Notes: generated by a model from the sequence alone, not told the origin. Numbered from the stretch's first letter, positions 1 through 7,355 are shown. The stretch is 9,411 bases of DNA from an uncultured Clostridia bacterium (GCA_947628335.1 CANQZT010000050.1:1-9411), one strand, 5' to 3'. Translations and numbers: made by a program.

Positions 1-185
1 CTTCCTTCTTTTTTTAATCTATTTTTTAATACTGACCAATATTTTCTTGGCTCTTTACTATCAGTTAAAGCACTAACTACATCAACCACACTAAAATAAT
101 ATTCTTCTTTTTCAGCATCCCAAATACTTCTTATTTCTTTTCCTTCAAAAAGATTTGAAATTGTTTCCAATCTATTTTTTTCCAT
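1..185 (-). CDS. Bro-N domain (phage antirepressor-like) protein, 3' end off window
   Basis: Partial gene: the first 61 codons are present and the C-terminal part lies beyond the left edge. The protein starts MEKNRLETISNLFEGKEIRS and continues with IWDAEKEEYYFSVVDVV, SALTDSKEPRKYW and SVLKNRLKKEG. The pattern 'IRSIWD...YYFSVVDVV..L..S..PRKYWSVLK.RL..EG' is what I know from Bro-N / prophage antirepressor-type DNA-binding proteins (recognised from memory, not searched). The ATG at 185-183 is preceded by AAAGGAA with about 10 bases of spacing. The gene lies just downstream of a dinD-like remnant of a related family and is probably read from the same SigA-type promoter at 399-371. This suggests a mobile-element-derived or SOS-responsive gene. 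It has no in-frame CGG codon. The family call is fairly secure; the role is not known. Confidence 0.75.
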   Translation of the reverse strand, partial: MEKNRLETISNLFEGKEIRSIWDAEKEEYYFSVVDVVSALTDSKEPRKYWSVLKNRLKKEG

Positions 186-200
186 TTATGTATCATTCCT

Positions 201-339
201 TTACAACTTAATTATTTGATCCATTTTGTCGACTTCGACAAAATGGTTTGAAGTATTGATATTACTATTCTTACAATCTATTTTCATCAATATTTTTAAT
301 ATATTCAAATGATTTATTATTTTTATTTATTTCTTTCAT
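201..339 (-). pseudogene. dinD: Internally deleted remnant of a dinD-like gene
   Basis: An ATG at 339-337 with a good Shine-Dalgarno (GGAG, 9 bases away) opens a 22-codon frame, MKEINKNNKSFEYIKNIDEN then RL and stop at 271. Moving one base forward, the reading continues as CKNSNINTSNHFVEVDKM then DQIIKL and stop at 201. From memory, intact DinD (DNA-damage-inducible protein D) proteins start with 'FE.IKHIDE.G.EYW.ARELQ...' and later carry 'ACKNS....NHF..V.KM..IGSG'. The remnant therefore holds the first ~20 residues joined to a later piece, with the intervening ARE/YxxWRNF-like part (around 30 residues) and all of the C-terminus missing. The 22-codon frame may still be translated as a leader peptide. 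The family identity rests on my recall of the motifs. Confidence 0.6.
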
Positions 340-370
340 TAATATCATCTCCATTTTTTATTTTGGTATG

Positions 371-399
371 ATTATAGAACGATTGTTTGTAAAAGTCAA
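371..399 (-). promoter_or_regulatory. SigA-type promoter of the dinD remnant / Bro-N gene
   Basis: On the minus strand the -35 box TTGACT (399-394) is separated by exactly 17 bases from a consensus -10 box TATAAT (376-371). It points toward the GGAG-ATG of the dinD remnant and, beyond it, the Bro-N gene. No other credible promoter is visible between it and those genes. Confidence 0.75.
377..388. promoter_or_regulatory. Candidate LexA (DinR-type) SOS box in the promoter spacer
   Basis: GAAC-GATT-GTTT on the plus strand sits between the -35 and -10 boxes. On the minus strand the 14-base stretch CAAACAATCGTTCT matches the Gram-positive DinR consensus CGAACRNRYGTTYG at 11 of 14 positions. Its position would block RNA polymerase, and the first downstream gene is a remnant of an SOS-type gene, which supports the call. 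One half-site is imperfect, so binding is uncertain. Confidence 0.45.
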
Positions 400-437
400 G
401 TCATTTTTTACTTATCTAGTTATTTACTTACTTTAAC

Positions 438-487
438 CCAAAAACAAACCTCAAATATAATTTTAACAACAATTATACTTGAGGTTT
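438..487 (-). terminator. Intrinsic terminator after the M23 peptidase gene
   Basis: Arms at 471-487 and 446-462 form a 17-bp stem with one G-U pair and an 8-base loop. On the minus strand the stem is followed directly by GTTTTT (445-440). It lies about 28 bases after the stop codon of the M23 gene. It insulates the dinD remnant/Bro-N promoter from the upstream operon. Confidence 0.85.
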
Positions 488-515
488 ACTATATATTAGC
501 AATTAATAATCTTAA

Positions 516-1511
516 TTAATATAAATAATTTTGTGGGTTTTGTGCTATTCCATTTACTCTTATTTCTAAATGCAAATGATTTCCTGTTGAACGACCTGTA
601 CTACCAACTGCACCTATTACTTCTCCTTGAGATACTTTTTGTCCAACTTTTACATATAATGCACTACAATGACCATATGCTGTTTCTATTCCATTTCCAT
701 GTGATATTACAATGTAGTTTCCATATCCACTTGTTCCATAACTTGCTGTAACTACTGTCCCTGATGCTGCTGCCTTTATCTGTGTTCCTTTTGGTGCTGC
801 TATGTCTAGACCTTTATGTGTTGTTCCCCATCTACTTCCAAATCTTGAACTAATTGTACCTGATATTGGCTTTATTAAATTTATGCCTAATGCTATTTTT
901 TTACTGCTACTGTTATAACCTGATGCATATCTAACTGCTCCAGATGACGATGATTTTGTAGTTGTTGGAGTTTCTACTTTTTCATACAGTTTTGATATTA
1001 TTTCTTCTTTTGTTACAGTTTCTTTTGCTTCTACTTCATATTTTTCTATTATGCTTAAATCATCTTTATTTGCACTGTTTTGATCTTTTAAACTGTTTAT
1101 AGCTTCTTCAGCTTCCTCAAATGTAGCTACATATAACTTTTCTTCACCTGAATCTAATATTGCATAATATTTATAATATGGAGTTCCTGATGATTTTACT
1201 ATATTAAATATTTCGTTATCGTTTTCTTGTATATCCTTTTTTAATAAGCATAATTTATATTCTGGTAAGTTATCTACCTGAACAAATGCTATATTTTCTC
1301 CATCTCCATTTTCAATATAATCATTAATTTGCTGTTGTAGTTTACTTTTGTTTTTTGTGTGACCTACAAATTCTCCATTTATTGAAACACTGTATGTAGG
1401 TTTATAAACTGCTACTACTATTCCTATTATTAAACATCCTGCTATTACCGTTAGGGAAATAAGCTTTATCCAACTTCGTATATATATGAGTATTTTCTTT
1501 AGTATATTCAC
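516..1511 (-). CDS. Membrane-anchored M23-family (LytM-type) peptidase
   Basis: The 331-residue protein has a short basic N-terminus and one transmembrane segment (about residues 15-36, an uncleaved anchor). An extracytoplasmic region of about 170 residues of the kind seen in clostridial M23 proteins follows, then a Ser/Thr-rich linker (~181-203) and a C-terminal peptidase M23 domain (~213-329). The zinc ligands expected from LytM are visible as H232 and D236 in THKGLD and H314 in HLHLE. The catalytic histidines are H281 (YGHC) and H312. The domain is therefore likely to be an active endopeptidase on peptidoglycan cross-bridges or stem peptides, outside the membrane. The start is GTG (1511-1509), supported by AAGGAG at 1527-1522, 10 bases away. 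It is 192 bases from pcrA and has its own downstream terminator; only a weak promoter (TTGTAG-17-TAAAAT) is visible upstream. A SpoIIQ-like sporulation role is possible but not shown. Confidence 0.9.
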   Translation of the reverse strand: MNILKKILIYIRSWIKLISLTVIAGCLIIGIVVAVYKPTYSVSINGEFVGHTKNKSKLQQQINDYIENGDGENIAFVQVDNLPEYKLCLLKKDIQENDNEIFNIVKSSGTPYYKYYAILDSGEEKLYVATFEEAEEAINSLKDQNSANKDDLSIIEKYEVEAKETVTKEEIISKLYEKVETPTTTKSSSSGAVRYASGYNSSSKKIALGINLIKPISGTISSRFGSRWGTTHKGLDIAAPKGTQIKAAASGTVVTASYGTSGYGNYIVISHGNGIETAYGHCSALYVKVGQKVSQGEVIGAVGSTGRSTGNHLHLEIRVNGIAQNPQNYLY

Positions 1512-1650
1512 TATTTTTACACTCCTTATTCTTATTATATGCTTAATTTTATATTAACTATTTTTTTTCTACAATTACTATATTGGATTATTTTTAGTCT
1601 TATTTCTTAATTTTTTTGATTTATCTCTTTTTTACTTTCTTTTTCTCTTC

Positions 1651-1673
1651 TTTGTAATATTTTTGTAATATTT
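1651..1673. repeat. Short tandem repeat in the pcrA-M23 gap
   Basis: Two adjacent copies of TTTGTAATATT (plus-strand sense) lie in the 192-base gap between pcrA and the M23 gene, beside a stretch that is almost all purine on the minus strand (about 1617-1655). I see no hairpin terminator after pcrA here. The repeat may be simple AT-rich drift. Confidence 0.4.
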
Positions 1674-1703
1674 TTATTTTACTAGGGATTTGTGACTTTT
1701 ATC

Positions 1704-3981
1704 TTAATCTATAATTTCAAGACCTGCATATTTTGCCATTAATCTCTTATGACCTACTTTATCAAATGTAATGTCTACCTTTAAATCGTCTCCTTCTGCT
1801 TCTACATAGTTTATTTTTCCTTCACCAAACTTTTTGTGATATATACGTTTTCCTGCTTTATATTCTGATAAATCTATATTTGTATTTTGTTTTGGTTTTA
1901 ATGAATTCAAAAAACTTTCTGCAGTTCTAAATGAAAATCCTTTATTTTGTGATTTAATTTTATCTTTCGGCTCTTTTTGTAATTTTGTTGTTGTCTCACC
2001 ATATTCCCATGTATAACTTGTATCTTTAAATTTACTCTCTTTATTATTGTCAATTTCTTCTAATCCTTCTGCACAATCTTGTGGAATTTCTGTTATAAAT
2101 CTTGATATTGCATTATAGCTTGTTGAACCAAATATCGTTCTTCTCTTTGCACATGTTAGATATAAATTGCTTTTTGCTCTTGTTATTCCTACATAGCAAA
2201 GACGTCTTTCTTCTTCTAACTCTTTTGGCTCTCCTATTGACTTGTAACCCGGAAAAATTCCTTCTTCCATTCCTACTAAAAATACAACTGGAAATTCTAG
2301 ACCTTTTGCACTGTGTAGAGTCATTAATGTTACGGAATCTTGCGTTTCTTCTAAATTATCTACGTCACTTGCCAGTGTAATTCCTTCTAAGAAGTCTCCT
2401 AATGTACTGTCTGCTTCTTGTTCCTCAAATTCTATTGCTACCGTTAAAAATTCTTCTAGGTTTTCAATTCTGTTTTCAGCCTCTACTGTATTTTCTTGCT
2501 CTAATGCTTTTGTATATCCTGTTTTATTTAAAGTTTCCTTTATTAATTCTGATATTTGTAACTGGCCTTCTAATACTTTTAACTCTTCTATTGTTTGTAT
2601 AAATTCTCTTGAATTTGCATAAACACGAGCTAATCCATATTGATCTGCATTTTTTATTACTTCATACATTGATATTTCATTTTGTATTGCTATTTGTGAT
2701 ATATTGTCTAAACTAGTTTTTCCTATTCCTCTTTTAGGCTCATTTATTATTCTTGTTAAACTTAAATTATCATTTGTATTATGAATTAATCTTAAGTATG
2801 CTATTATGTCTTTTATTTCTTTCCTTTCATAAAATTTTAGACCACCTATTATTTTGTATGGTATATCTTCTCTTACTAAAATTTCTTCTATTGCACGTGA
2901 TTGTGTGTTCATTCTATACAAAATTGCAAAATCAGAATAATTATCCATTTTTTCTCTTTTCAAATAACGTATTTGCTCTGTTATAAAACGAGCTTCATCA
3001 TATTCATCATCTAGTTGTTGTATTTGTGGTAAATCTCCTTTATCATTACCGAGTCCATAGTTTTTTTTCGTATTTTGTTTCATTATTTTTTATTACTGCA
3101 TTTGCTACATTAAGTATACTTTTTGTACATCTATAATTTTGTTCTAGCTTTATAATTTTGGTTCCTGGAAAATCTTTTTCAAAGTTTAGTATGTTTGATA
3201 TATCTGCTCCTCTAAATGAATATATTCCTTGATCATTATCTCCTACTACTGTTATATTTCCATATTTTCCTGCAAGAAGTGATACTAACATAAATTGTGC
3301 TTTGTTTGTATCTTGATATTCATCTACTAGTATATATTTAAATTTTTCTGAGTAATATTCTAATACATCTGGATTTTCAGTTAAAATTTTTATTGTAAAA
3401 TTTATAATGTCATCAAAATCTATTGCGTTGTTTTCCTTTAATCTTTTTTGATACATTTCATATACTGTTCCTATTTTCTCTTTTCTAAAATCTCCATTTG
3501 CTCTTGCAAGATATGTATGTGGCTCCAACATTTCATTTTTAGCATTACTTATTTCAAATTGAATTGCTCTATCTGTAAACATTTTGTCGTCTATTTTTAA
3601 GTCCTTCAAACAATTTTTTATCATTGCTCTTTGATCACTTGTGTCGAATATGACAAATGAACTTTCATATCCAATTCTATCTATATATCTTCTTAATATT
3701 CGTACACATATAGAGTGAAACGTTCCTATCCACATATCTCTTGCAGCTTCTCCAACTAACTTTTCTACTCTTTCTTTCATTTCATTTGCTGCTTTATTAG
3801 TAAAAGTTATTGCAAGTATGTTCCATGGTTTAACATTTTTTTCTTGCATTAGATATGCTATTTTATGTGTTAATACTTTCGTTTTTCCACTTCCCGCTCC
3901 TGCAATTACTAAACTTGGGCCCTCATAGTTTACTACTGCTTCATATTGTCTATCATTTAATCCTTCTAATATTTCTTGCAT
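1704..3981 (-). CDS. pcrA: ATP-dependent DNA helicase PcrA, split by a +1 frame change at CGG-TAA
   Basis: Superfamily 1A 3'-5' helicase for nucleotide excision repair and rolling-circle replication. The first frame runs 3981-3046 and the second continues from 3047 to 1704; joined at 3051-3048 they make 758 residues (B. subtilis PcrA is about 740). Motifs in order: Q motif GLNDRQYEAV (7-16), Walker A AGAGSGKT (27-34), Ia ITFTNKAANEM (~58-68), GTFHSICVRIL (86-96), II LVDEYQDT (218-225), III VGDNDQGIYSFRG (246-258), IV EQNYRC (280-285), then after the shift IVa (~351-366), V TLHSAKGLEFPVVF (~554-567), VI ERRLCYVGITRAK (~591-603), and a C-terminal PcrA Tudor-like domain (~709-755). Nothing is missing at the joint: LWT-[R or G]-NDKG matches the family's LWTENPEG. 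The start has AAAGGAG 6 bases upstream. It lies 13 bases after the phosphatase gene, so they are probably one operon. Without recoding, the product would stop between the two RecA-like domains and be inactive. Confidence 0.93.
3046..3054 (-). other. Candidate +1 recoding site ACT-CGG-TAA in pcrA
   Basis: In the zero frame the codons are ACT (T310), CGG, TAA stop. Homology resumes in the +1 frame as GGT AAT GAT AAA, or equivalently CGG, skip T, AAT. An eight-A run lies just upstream (about 3062-3069 on the plus strand), but the conserved KKLWT that follows it is still in the first frame. The frame change must therefore lie after TGG-ACT and not in the homopolymer. No upstream Shine-Dalgarno-like stimulator is visible. 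Confidence 0.7.
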
Positions 3982-3994
3982 TTTTTTCTCCTTT

Positions 3995-4447
3995 TTATTT
4001 TATTTTCTCTATAATTTTATCTAAACATTTATCAATCTCTGCTATACAAAATCTATATGTTGCTATATCATATCCCCATGGATCTCGTATATCTTTGCTT
4101 TTTTCATCACTATCTATATATTCCTTCATTGTATATACTTTGCCTTGTAAATCTGGATACATTTGCAATACATTATATTTATGTGACATAGTTGCACAAA
4201 GAATTAAATCCATTTCTTCTATTTTTGAATTTCTTATATTAGTTGCTTTATGTTTTTTTAAGTCTACACCATATTCATTTGCTACTTCTACTGCATTATC
4301 TGTTGCATTATCACCACTTTGTGCAAATATCCCACATGAATATATTTCTATATTTTCTAATTTGTTATCTTTTATCTTTTTTTCCATCAGCCAATGTGCC
4401 ATTGCGCTTCTACAAATATTTCCAGTACATATAAACATTATCTTCAT
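3995..4447 (-). CDS. Low-molecular-weight protein-tyrosine phosphatase
   Basis: The 150-residue protein has the complete fold signature of the cytoplasmic LMW-PTP family: P-loop C7-T-G-N-I-C-R13-S14 at the N-terminus (nucleophile C7, phosphate-binding R13) and the general acid D122 in the DPWG loop. It hydrolyses protein phosphomonoesters through a cysteinyl-phosphate intermediate. Position 11 is Ile. In B. subtilis YwlE, the arginine phosphatase, this residue is Thr and is known to decide phosphoarginine specificity, so Ile points to phosphotyrosine. The residue after the P-loop serine is Ala instead of the usual Pro. The start ATG has a strong AGGAGG 8 bases upstream. It is the first gene of a probable operon with pcrA. 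In many clostridia a phosphatase of this family sits close to prfA and a ZIP gene, so the position may be ancestral. Confidence 0.9.
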   Translation of the reverse strand: MKIMFICTGNICRSAMAHWLMEKKIKDNKLENIEIYSCGIFAQSGDNATDNAVEVANEYGVDLKKHKATNIRNSKIEEMDLILCATMSHKYNVLQMYPDLQGKVYTMKEYIDSDEKSKDIRDPWGYDIATYRFCIAEIDKCLDKIIEKIK

Positions 4448-4492
4448 TTATTGGTCCTCCTATCTTATTGTATGTTTCCTTTACGATTTTCT

Positions 4493-4521
4493 ATTATATA
4501 ATAAAAATTTCACTTTGTATA
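4493..4521 (-). promoter_or_regulatory. Possible promoter of the phosphatase-pcrA operon
   Basis: A consensus -10 box TATAAT (4498-4493) lies 17 bases from a weak -35 box TATACA (4521-4516). The -35 box falls in the upper stem and loop of the preceding terminator hairpin, so the terminator of one operon and the promoter of the next would overlap. Confidence 0.4.
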
Positions 4522-4539
4522 TTACAAAGTGAAATTTTT
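4503..4539. terminator. Intrinsic terminator after the yhgE-like gene
   Basis: A perfect 17-bp stem (4523-4539 with 4503-4519) has a 3-base loop. The outer five pairs are an A/T tract, so the hairpin has A-rich and U-rich flanks on both strands and could work both ways. It starts 14 bases after the stop codon of the yhgE-like gene. Confidence 0.88.
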
Positions 4540-4552
4540 TATTTATATTTTT

Positions 4553-6722
4553 TTATTTAGTTTCTTCAGCTTTTTTATTTTTAATTATATCTACTGCATA
4601 TGTAATTGCCAATGTAACTATTGTTATTAATATTAATATTCCTATGTATTGACCTCTGAAATTTGTAGTTGTTGGTACCAAAATTTCTCTTAACAATTTT
4701 ATTGTATATGTCATTGGTAATAAATTCGTTAATCCTTGGAATCCTTTTGCAATTGTCTCAGTTGGGAAAGTTCCTCCAGATGCTGCAAGTTGTAATACAA
4801 GAATTACTAATGCAACAAATTTTCCTACATCTCCAAAGTTTCTAATCAAGAATTGTATTATACTCATGAATGTTATTCCTATTAAAGAACTTGCAAAGTA
4901 GTATAATGCAACATTTTGAACTTCATATCCTAATCCCATTTTTAACAATGCTCCTGTTATTATTCCTTCTACAGCCCCTATTAATATATATAATATATTT
5001 TGTAGTAATTTATTCTTGCTATCGCTTCCAAATACACCAAATCTATTTTTTTGGTCATAATATAAAACTACATAACACATTAATGCTCCAACCCATAACC
5101 CTATTGATAAGAATAATGGAGTAAATGCTATACCGTATGAGTTTACTTCTCCATATGCTTCTGTTTTAAATTCTACTGGATTTTCTGCAAATTCTTTTAG
5201 ACCATCTAAACTCTCTAGTTGTTCATTTGTATCATCTAAACCTTTATCTATTTCATTTTTAAATGTTTGTACTCCACTTACTAACTGTGTACTTCCATTA
5301 TATGCTGTCTTTGTTCCATCAGCAAGTGTATTAAGTGCTGTTTTTACTTGTTTTGAACTTCCATCTAATGTTTCAAGACCTGAGGTTAAACTATCACTTC
5401 CTGCTTGTAATTCTGAAGCTCCTGCATTTAATTTTTTTACACCTGTACTTAGACTTGTTGTTCCTTCTTTTACCTGTGCTAATGCTGTTCTCAAACTTTG
5501 TATACCGTCTGTTAATGCTGATATGCCACTTGTTCCGTCATATAGTGTTCTTGTTCCATCATATAATGTTTGCATTCCACTTTTTACTTCTGCTCCTGAA
5601 CCTGCAATTTGCATTGCACCTAATTTTAATTCTTTTACATTTTCGGTTTTTGTGGTTAATCCTGTTCCTGCTGTTTTTAATTGTTTTCCAATTTCTGTTA
5701 TTTTTGTAATATTTCCTTGTACTTGCTCATTTCCTACTGCTTGTGTTGATAATGTTTGTAATAATTGGTTTACACTATCTATATATTGATCCACATTGGT
5801 TGCATATTTTTCTGCACCTTCTATATAATCTACTGTTCCATTTGCAACTTTTGTACTTCCTTCTACATATGTTGTAACCCCACTATTTAATTCATTTGCA
5901 CCTTGATATAATTTACTTACTCCACTCGATAGTGCAACTATTCCTTCTCCTCCTTCTTGTGAAAGTTTGTCTGCTCCTTCATTAATTTGTGATATTGCTG
6001 AATCTAGTGATGTTGATCCTGTTGCAAGTGTTTCTACACCTTCGCTTACTTGATTAATTCCTGCATTTAACTGTTTGCTTCCATCTGATGCAGAACTTAC
6101 TCCTTCATCAAATACTGTATAACTACTATTTAATGTATCGGTTCCTTCTTGTATTTGTTGTAGACCATCATTTAAACTTTCTGAGCCATCTAATATTTGA
6201 CCTGCTCCATCTGATATTTCTTGTAATTTGTCTGGCACCTCTTGTAATTTATCTGATAATGTTTCTACTATTTTGCTGTTAACTTTTTCTTCTAAGTTAA
6301 GCTCCATAGTTTTTACACCACTATTTATTATTTGTGTTGCTAAATAGTTTGTTGCTTGGTTTGGACTATATACTATTGTTGGCGTCTGTTTTTCTTTTGT
6401 TGATGCACTATTTAAACATTTTGTAAAATTTTCTGGTATATTTATTGTTGCATAATATTTCCCTTCTTCCATTCCTTTTTTTGCTTCTTCACCGCGTTAC
6501 TTCACATATGTTAAATGTACCACTTTCTTTTAATCCCTCTACAAATTCTTTTCCTTGGTTTTGACCATCTTCACCTTCATCTAAATTTACAACTGCCACA
6601 TTTACTCCTGTTAAATCCCCATATGGATCCCAATATGATTTTAAATAGAAAAAGCTATAGATGATTGGTATAAATAATACTACGATGAAAACGATTACTT
6701 TCATAACATTTTCTTTTTTCAT
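4553..6722 (-). CDS. YhgE/Pip-type membrane protein, split by a +1 frame change at CGG-TGA
   Basis: The first frame (6722-6489, 77 residues) and the second (from 6490 to 4553) join into about 722 residues. The layout fits the YhgE/Pip family: an N-terminal membrane segment (~7-27), then LTGVNVAVVNLDEG, the conserved EEAKKGMEEGKYYATINIPENF-type block which spans the joint, a long extracytoplasmic region (~150-500) with Gly spaced roughly every seven residues (DG..L..G pattern), and five C-terminal membrane segments (about 532-554, 575-594, 602-626, 634-649, 691-713) of the ABC-2 membrane type. The residues just after the joint, EEAKKG, precede the next ATG, so internal initiation at 6472 would lose family-conserved sequence. 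Relatives include the Lactococcus phage-infection protein Pip and EsaA of type VII secretion; the substrate is unknown. It starts one base after the TetR stop codon, with AAAGGAAG as its ribosome binding site inside the tetR end, and so is translationally coupled and probably controlled by that regulator. Confidence 0.9.
6489..6497 (-). other. Candidate +1 recoding site ACG-CGG-TGA in the yhgE-like gene
   Basis: The zero frame reads GTA ACG CGG TGA; the family-conserved sequence resumes in the +1 frame as GAA GAA GCA (E-E-A). There is no homopolymer at the joint. Like the pcrA site it has a Thr codon (ACN), then CGG, then the T of a stop codon. The product would be VT-R-EEAKKG or VT-G-EEAKKG. 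Confidence 0.7.
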
Positions 6723-6723
6723 T

Positions 6724-7296
6724 TTATAAAACTTCCTTTCTTAATCCTTTTTCTAATATTTCTGAAATACTATTTGCTATCATTTGTTCATCTAATTCTT
6801 TGCTTTCGTTATCCCATTCTACTATAAGTGCAATATACATTTTGTAAATTAAAAATGTTGTTATTTCTAAATCTTGATATTGTATATAGCCTTTTTCTTT
6901 TGCTAAGATTAATTTTTGTTTTATATAGTCCTTTATTTGCTGATCTACTAATTTCATATTATTTATTAATATTGGATTTTTAAGAAATTCTGCTTCGCGT
7001 GCAATTATGTTTAAAAATTCTCGATCTTTTCTGTATTTTAGTAATTTATAAATTGCTTCATTTATTTTTTCGAAAAAGCTTAAGTGTTTTTTTTCTACTT
7101 CTTCAATTATTTCTTTCATATTTTCTATTTCTTCAACTATAAAATATTCTAGTAATTCTTCTTTACTTGAAAAATATGTATAAATTGTTTTTTTCGTTAC
7201 ACCTGCCTCTTTTGCAATCTCGTCCATTGATACTTTTTTAAACCCAAATTGATGAAATAGTTTCCTTGATGTCTGTATTATTTGCTCTTTCTTCAT
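6724..7296 (-). CDS. TetR-family transcriptional regulator
   Basis: The N-terminal TetR DNA-binding domain is clear: KKEQIIQTSRKLFHQFGFKK, then VSMDEIAKEAGVTKKTIYTYF with the recognition helix TKKTIYTYFSSKEELL, followed by a variable helical ligand-binding domain with no recognisable effector signature. I chose the ATG at 7296-7294 (190 residues) because AAGGAGGTGA lies just upstream. An in-frame ATG at 7335 would add 13 basic residues, but it has no ribosome binding site and lies only a few bases from the predicted transcription start. Its stop codon is one base from the yhgE-like gene. The promoter contains repeated GTATAC palindromes, so it probably represses its own two-gene operon. TetR regulators next to YhgE-like proteins or exporters usually respond to a substrate or stress; which one cannot be read here. 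Confidence 0.88.
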   Translation of the reverse strand: MKKEQIIQTSRKLFHQFGFKKVSMDEIAKEAGVTKKTIYTYFSSKEELLEYFIVEEIENMKEIIEEVEKKHLSFFEKINEAIYKLLKYRKDREFLNIIAREAEFLKNPILINNMKLVDQQIKDYIKQKLILAKEKGYIQYQDLEITTFLIYKMYIALIVEWDNESKELDEQMIANSISEILEKGLRKEVL

Positions 7297-7326
7297 TCGA
7301 TTTCTTTTCACCTCCTTTTTACACTT

Positions 7327-7355
7327 GTATACCATTTCAGTTATTTAGTATACTA
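7327..7355. promoter_or_regulatory. Candidate TetR operator: two GTATAC palindromes
   Basis: TAGTATACTA (7346-7355, a perfect 10-bp palindrome) overlaps the -10 box, and a second GTATAC (7327-7332) lies 21 bases away, two helical turns. This spacing on one face of DNA around the transcription start is what an autoregulatory operator would look like. A further inverted pair, TTATAC/GTATAA (7392-7410), lies upstream of the -35 box. Confidence 0.45.

Noticed and set aside
221..246. Perfect 26-bp inverted repeat as a terminator or operator
   Set aside because: There is no U-run on either strand, and the bases encode HFVEVDKM of the dinD remnant, so the symmetry is probably inherited coding sequence. 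A regulatory use cannot be excluded.
3062..3069. The eight-A run as the cause of the pcrA frame break (polymerase or sequencing slip)
   Set aside because: The conserved LWT downstream of the run is still in the first frame, so the shift lies after it, at CGG-T.
1704..3083. A separate helicase gene starting at the ATG at 3083
   Set aside because: This ATG has no ribosome binding site, lies inside the first pcrA frame, and its first 12 residues are an out-of-frame reading of conserved PcrA sequence. The two frames are halves of one gene.
3855..4532. Long plus-strand open frames, here and across the window (Leu/Phe/Ile-rich)
   Set aside because: They are antisense shadows of AT-rich minus-strand genes with strong family matches, have Leu/Phe-rich composition and lack ribosome binding sites.
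4553..6472. A separate gene starting at the ATG at 6472
   Set aside because: The family-conserved EEAKKG lies directly before this ATG in the same frame and no good start signal is placed for it; it is the second part of the yhgE-like gene.
6724..7335. The upstream ATG at 7335 as the tetR start
   Set aside because: It has no Shine-Dalgarno and lies only a few bases from the predicted transcription start; the ATG at 7296 has AAGGAGGTGA upstream and fits the usual start of the TetR domain.
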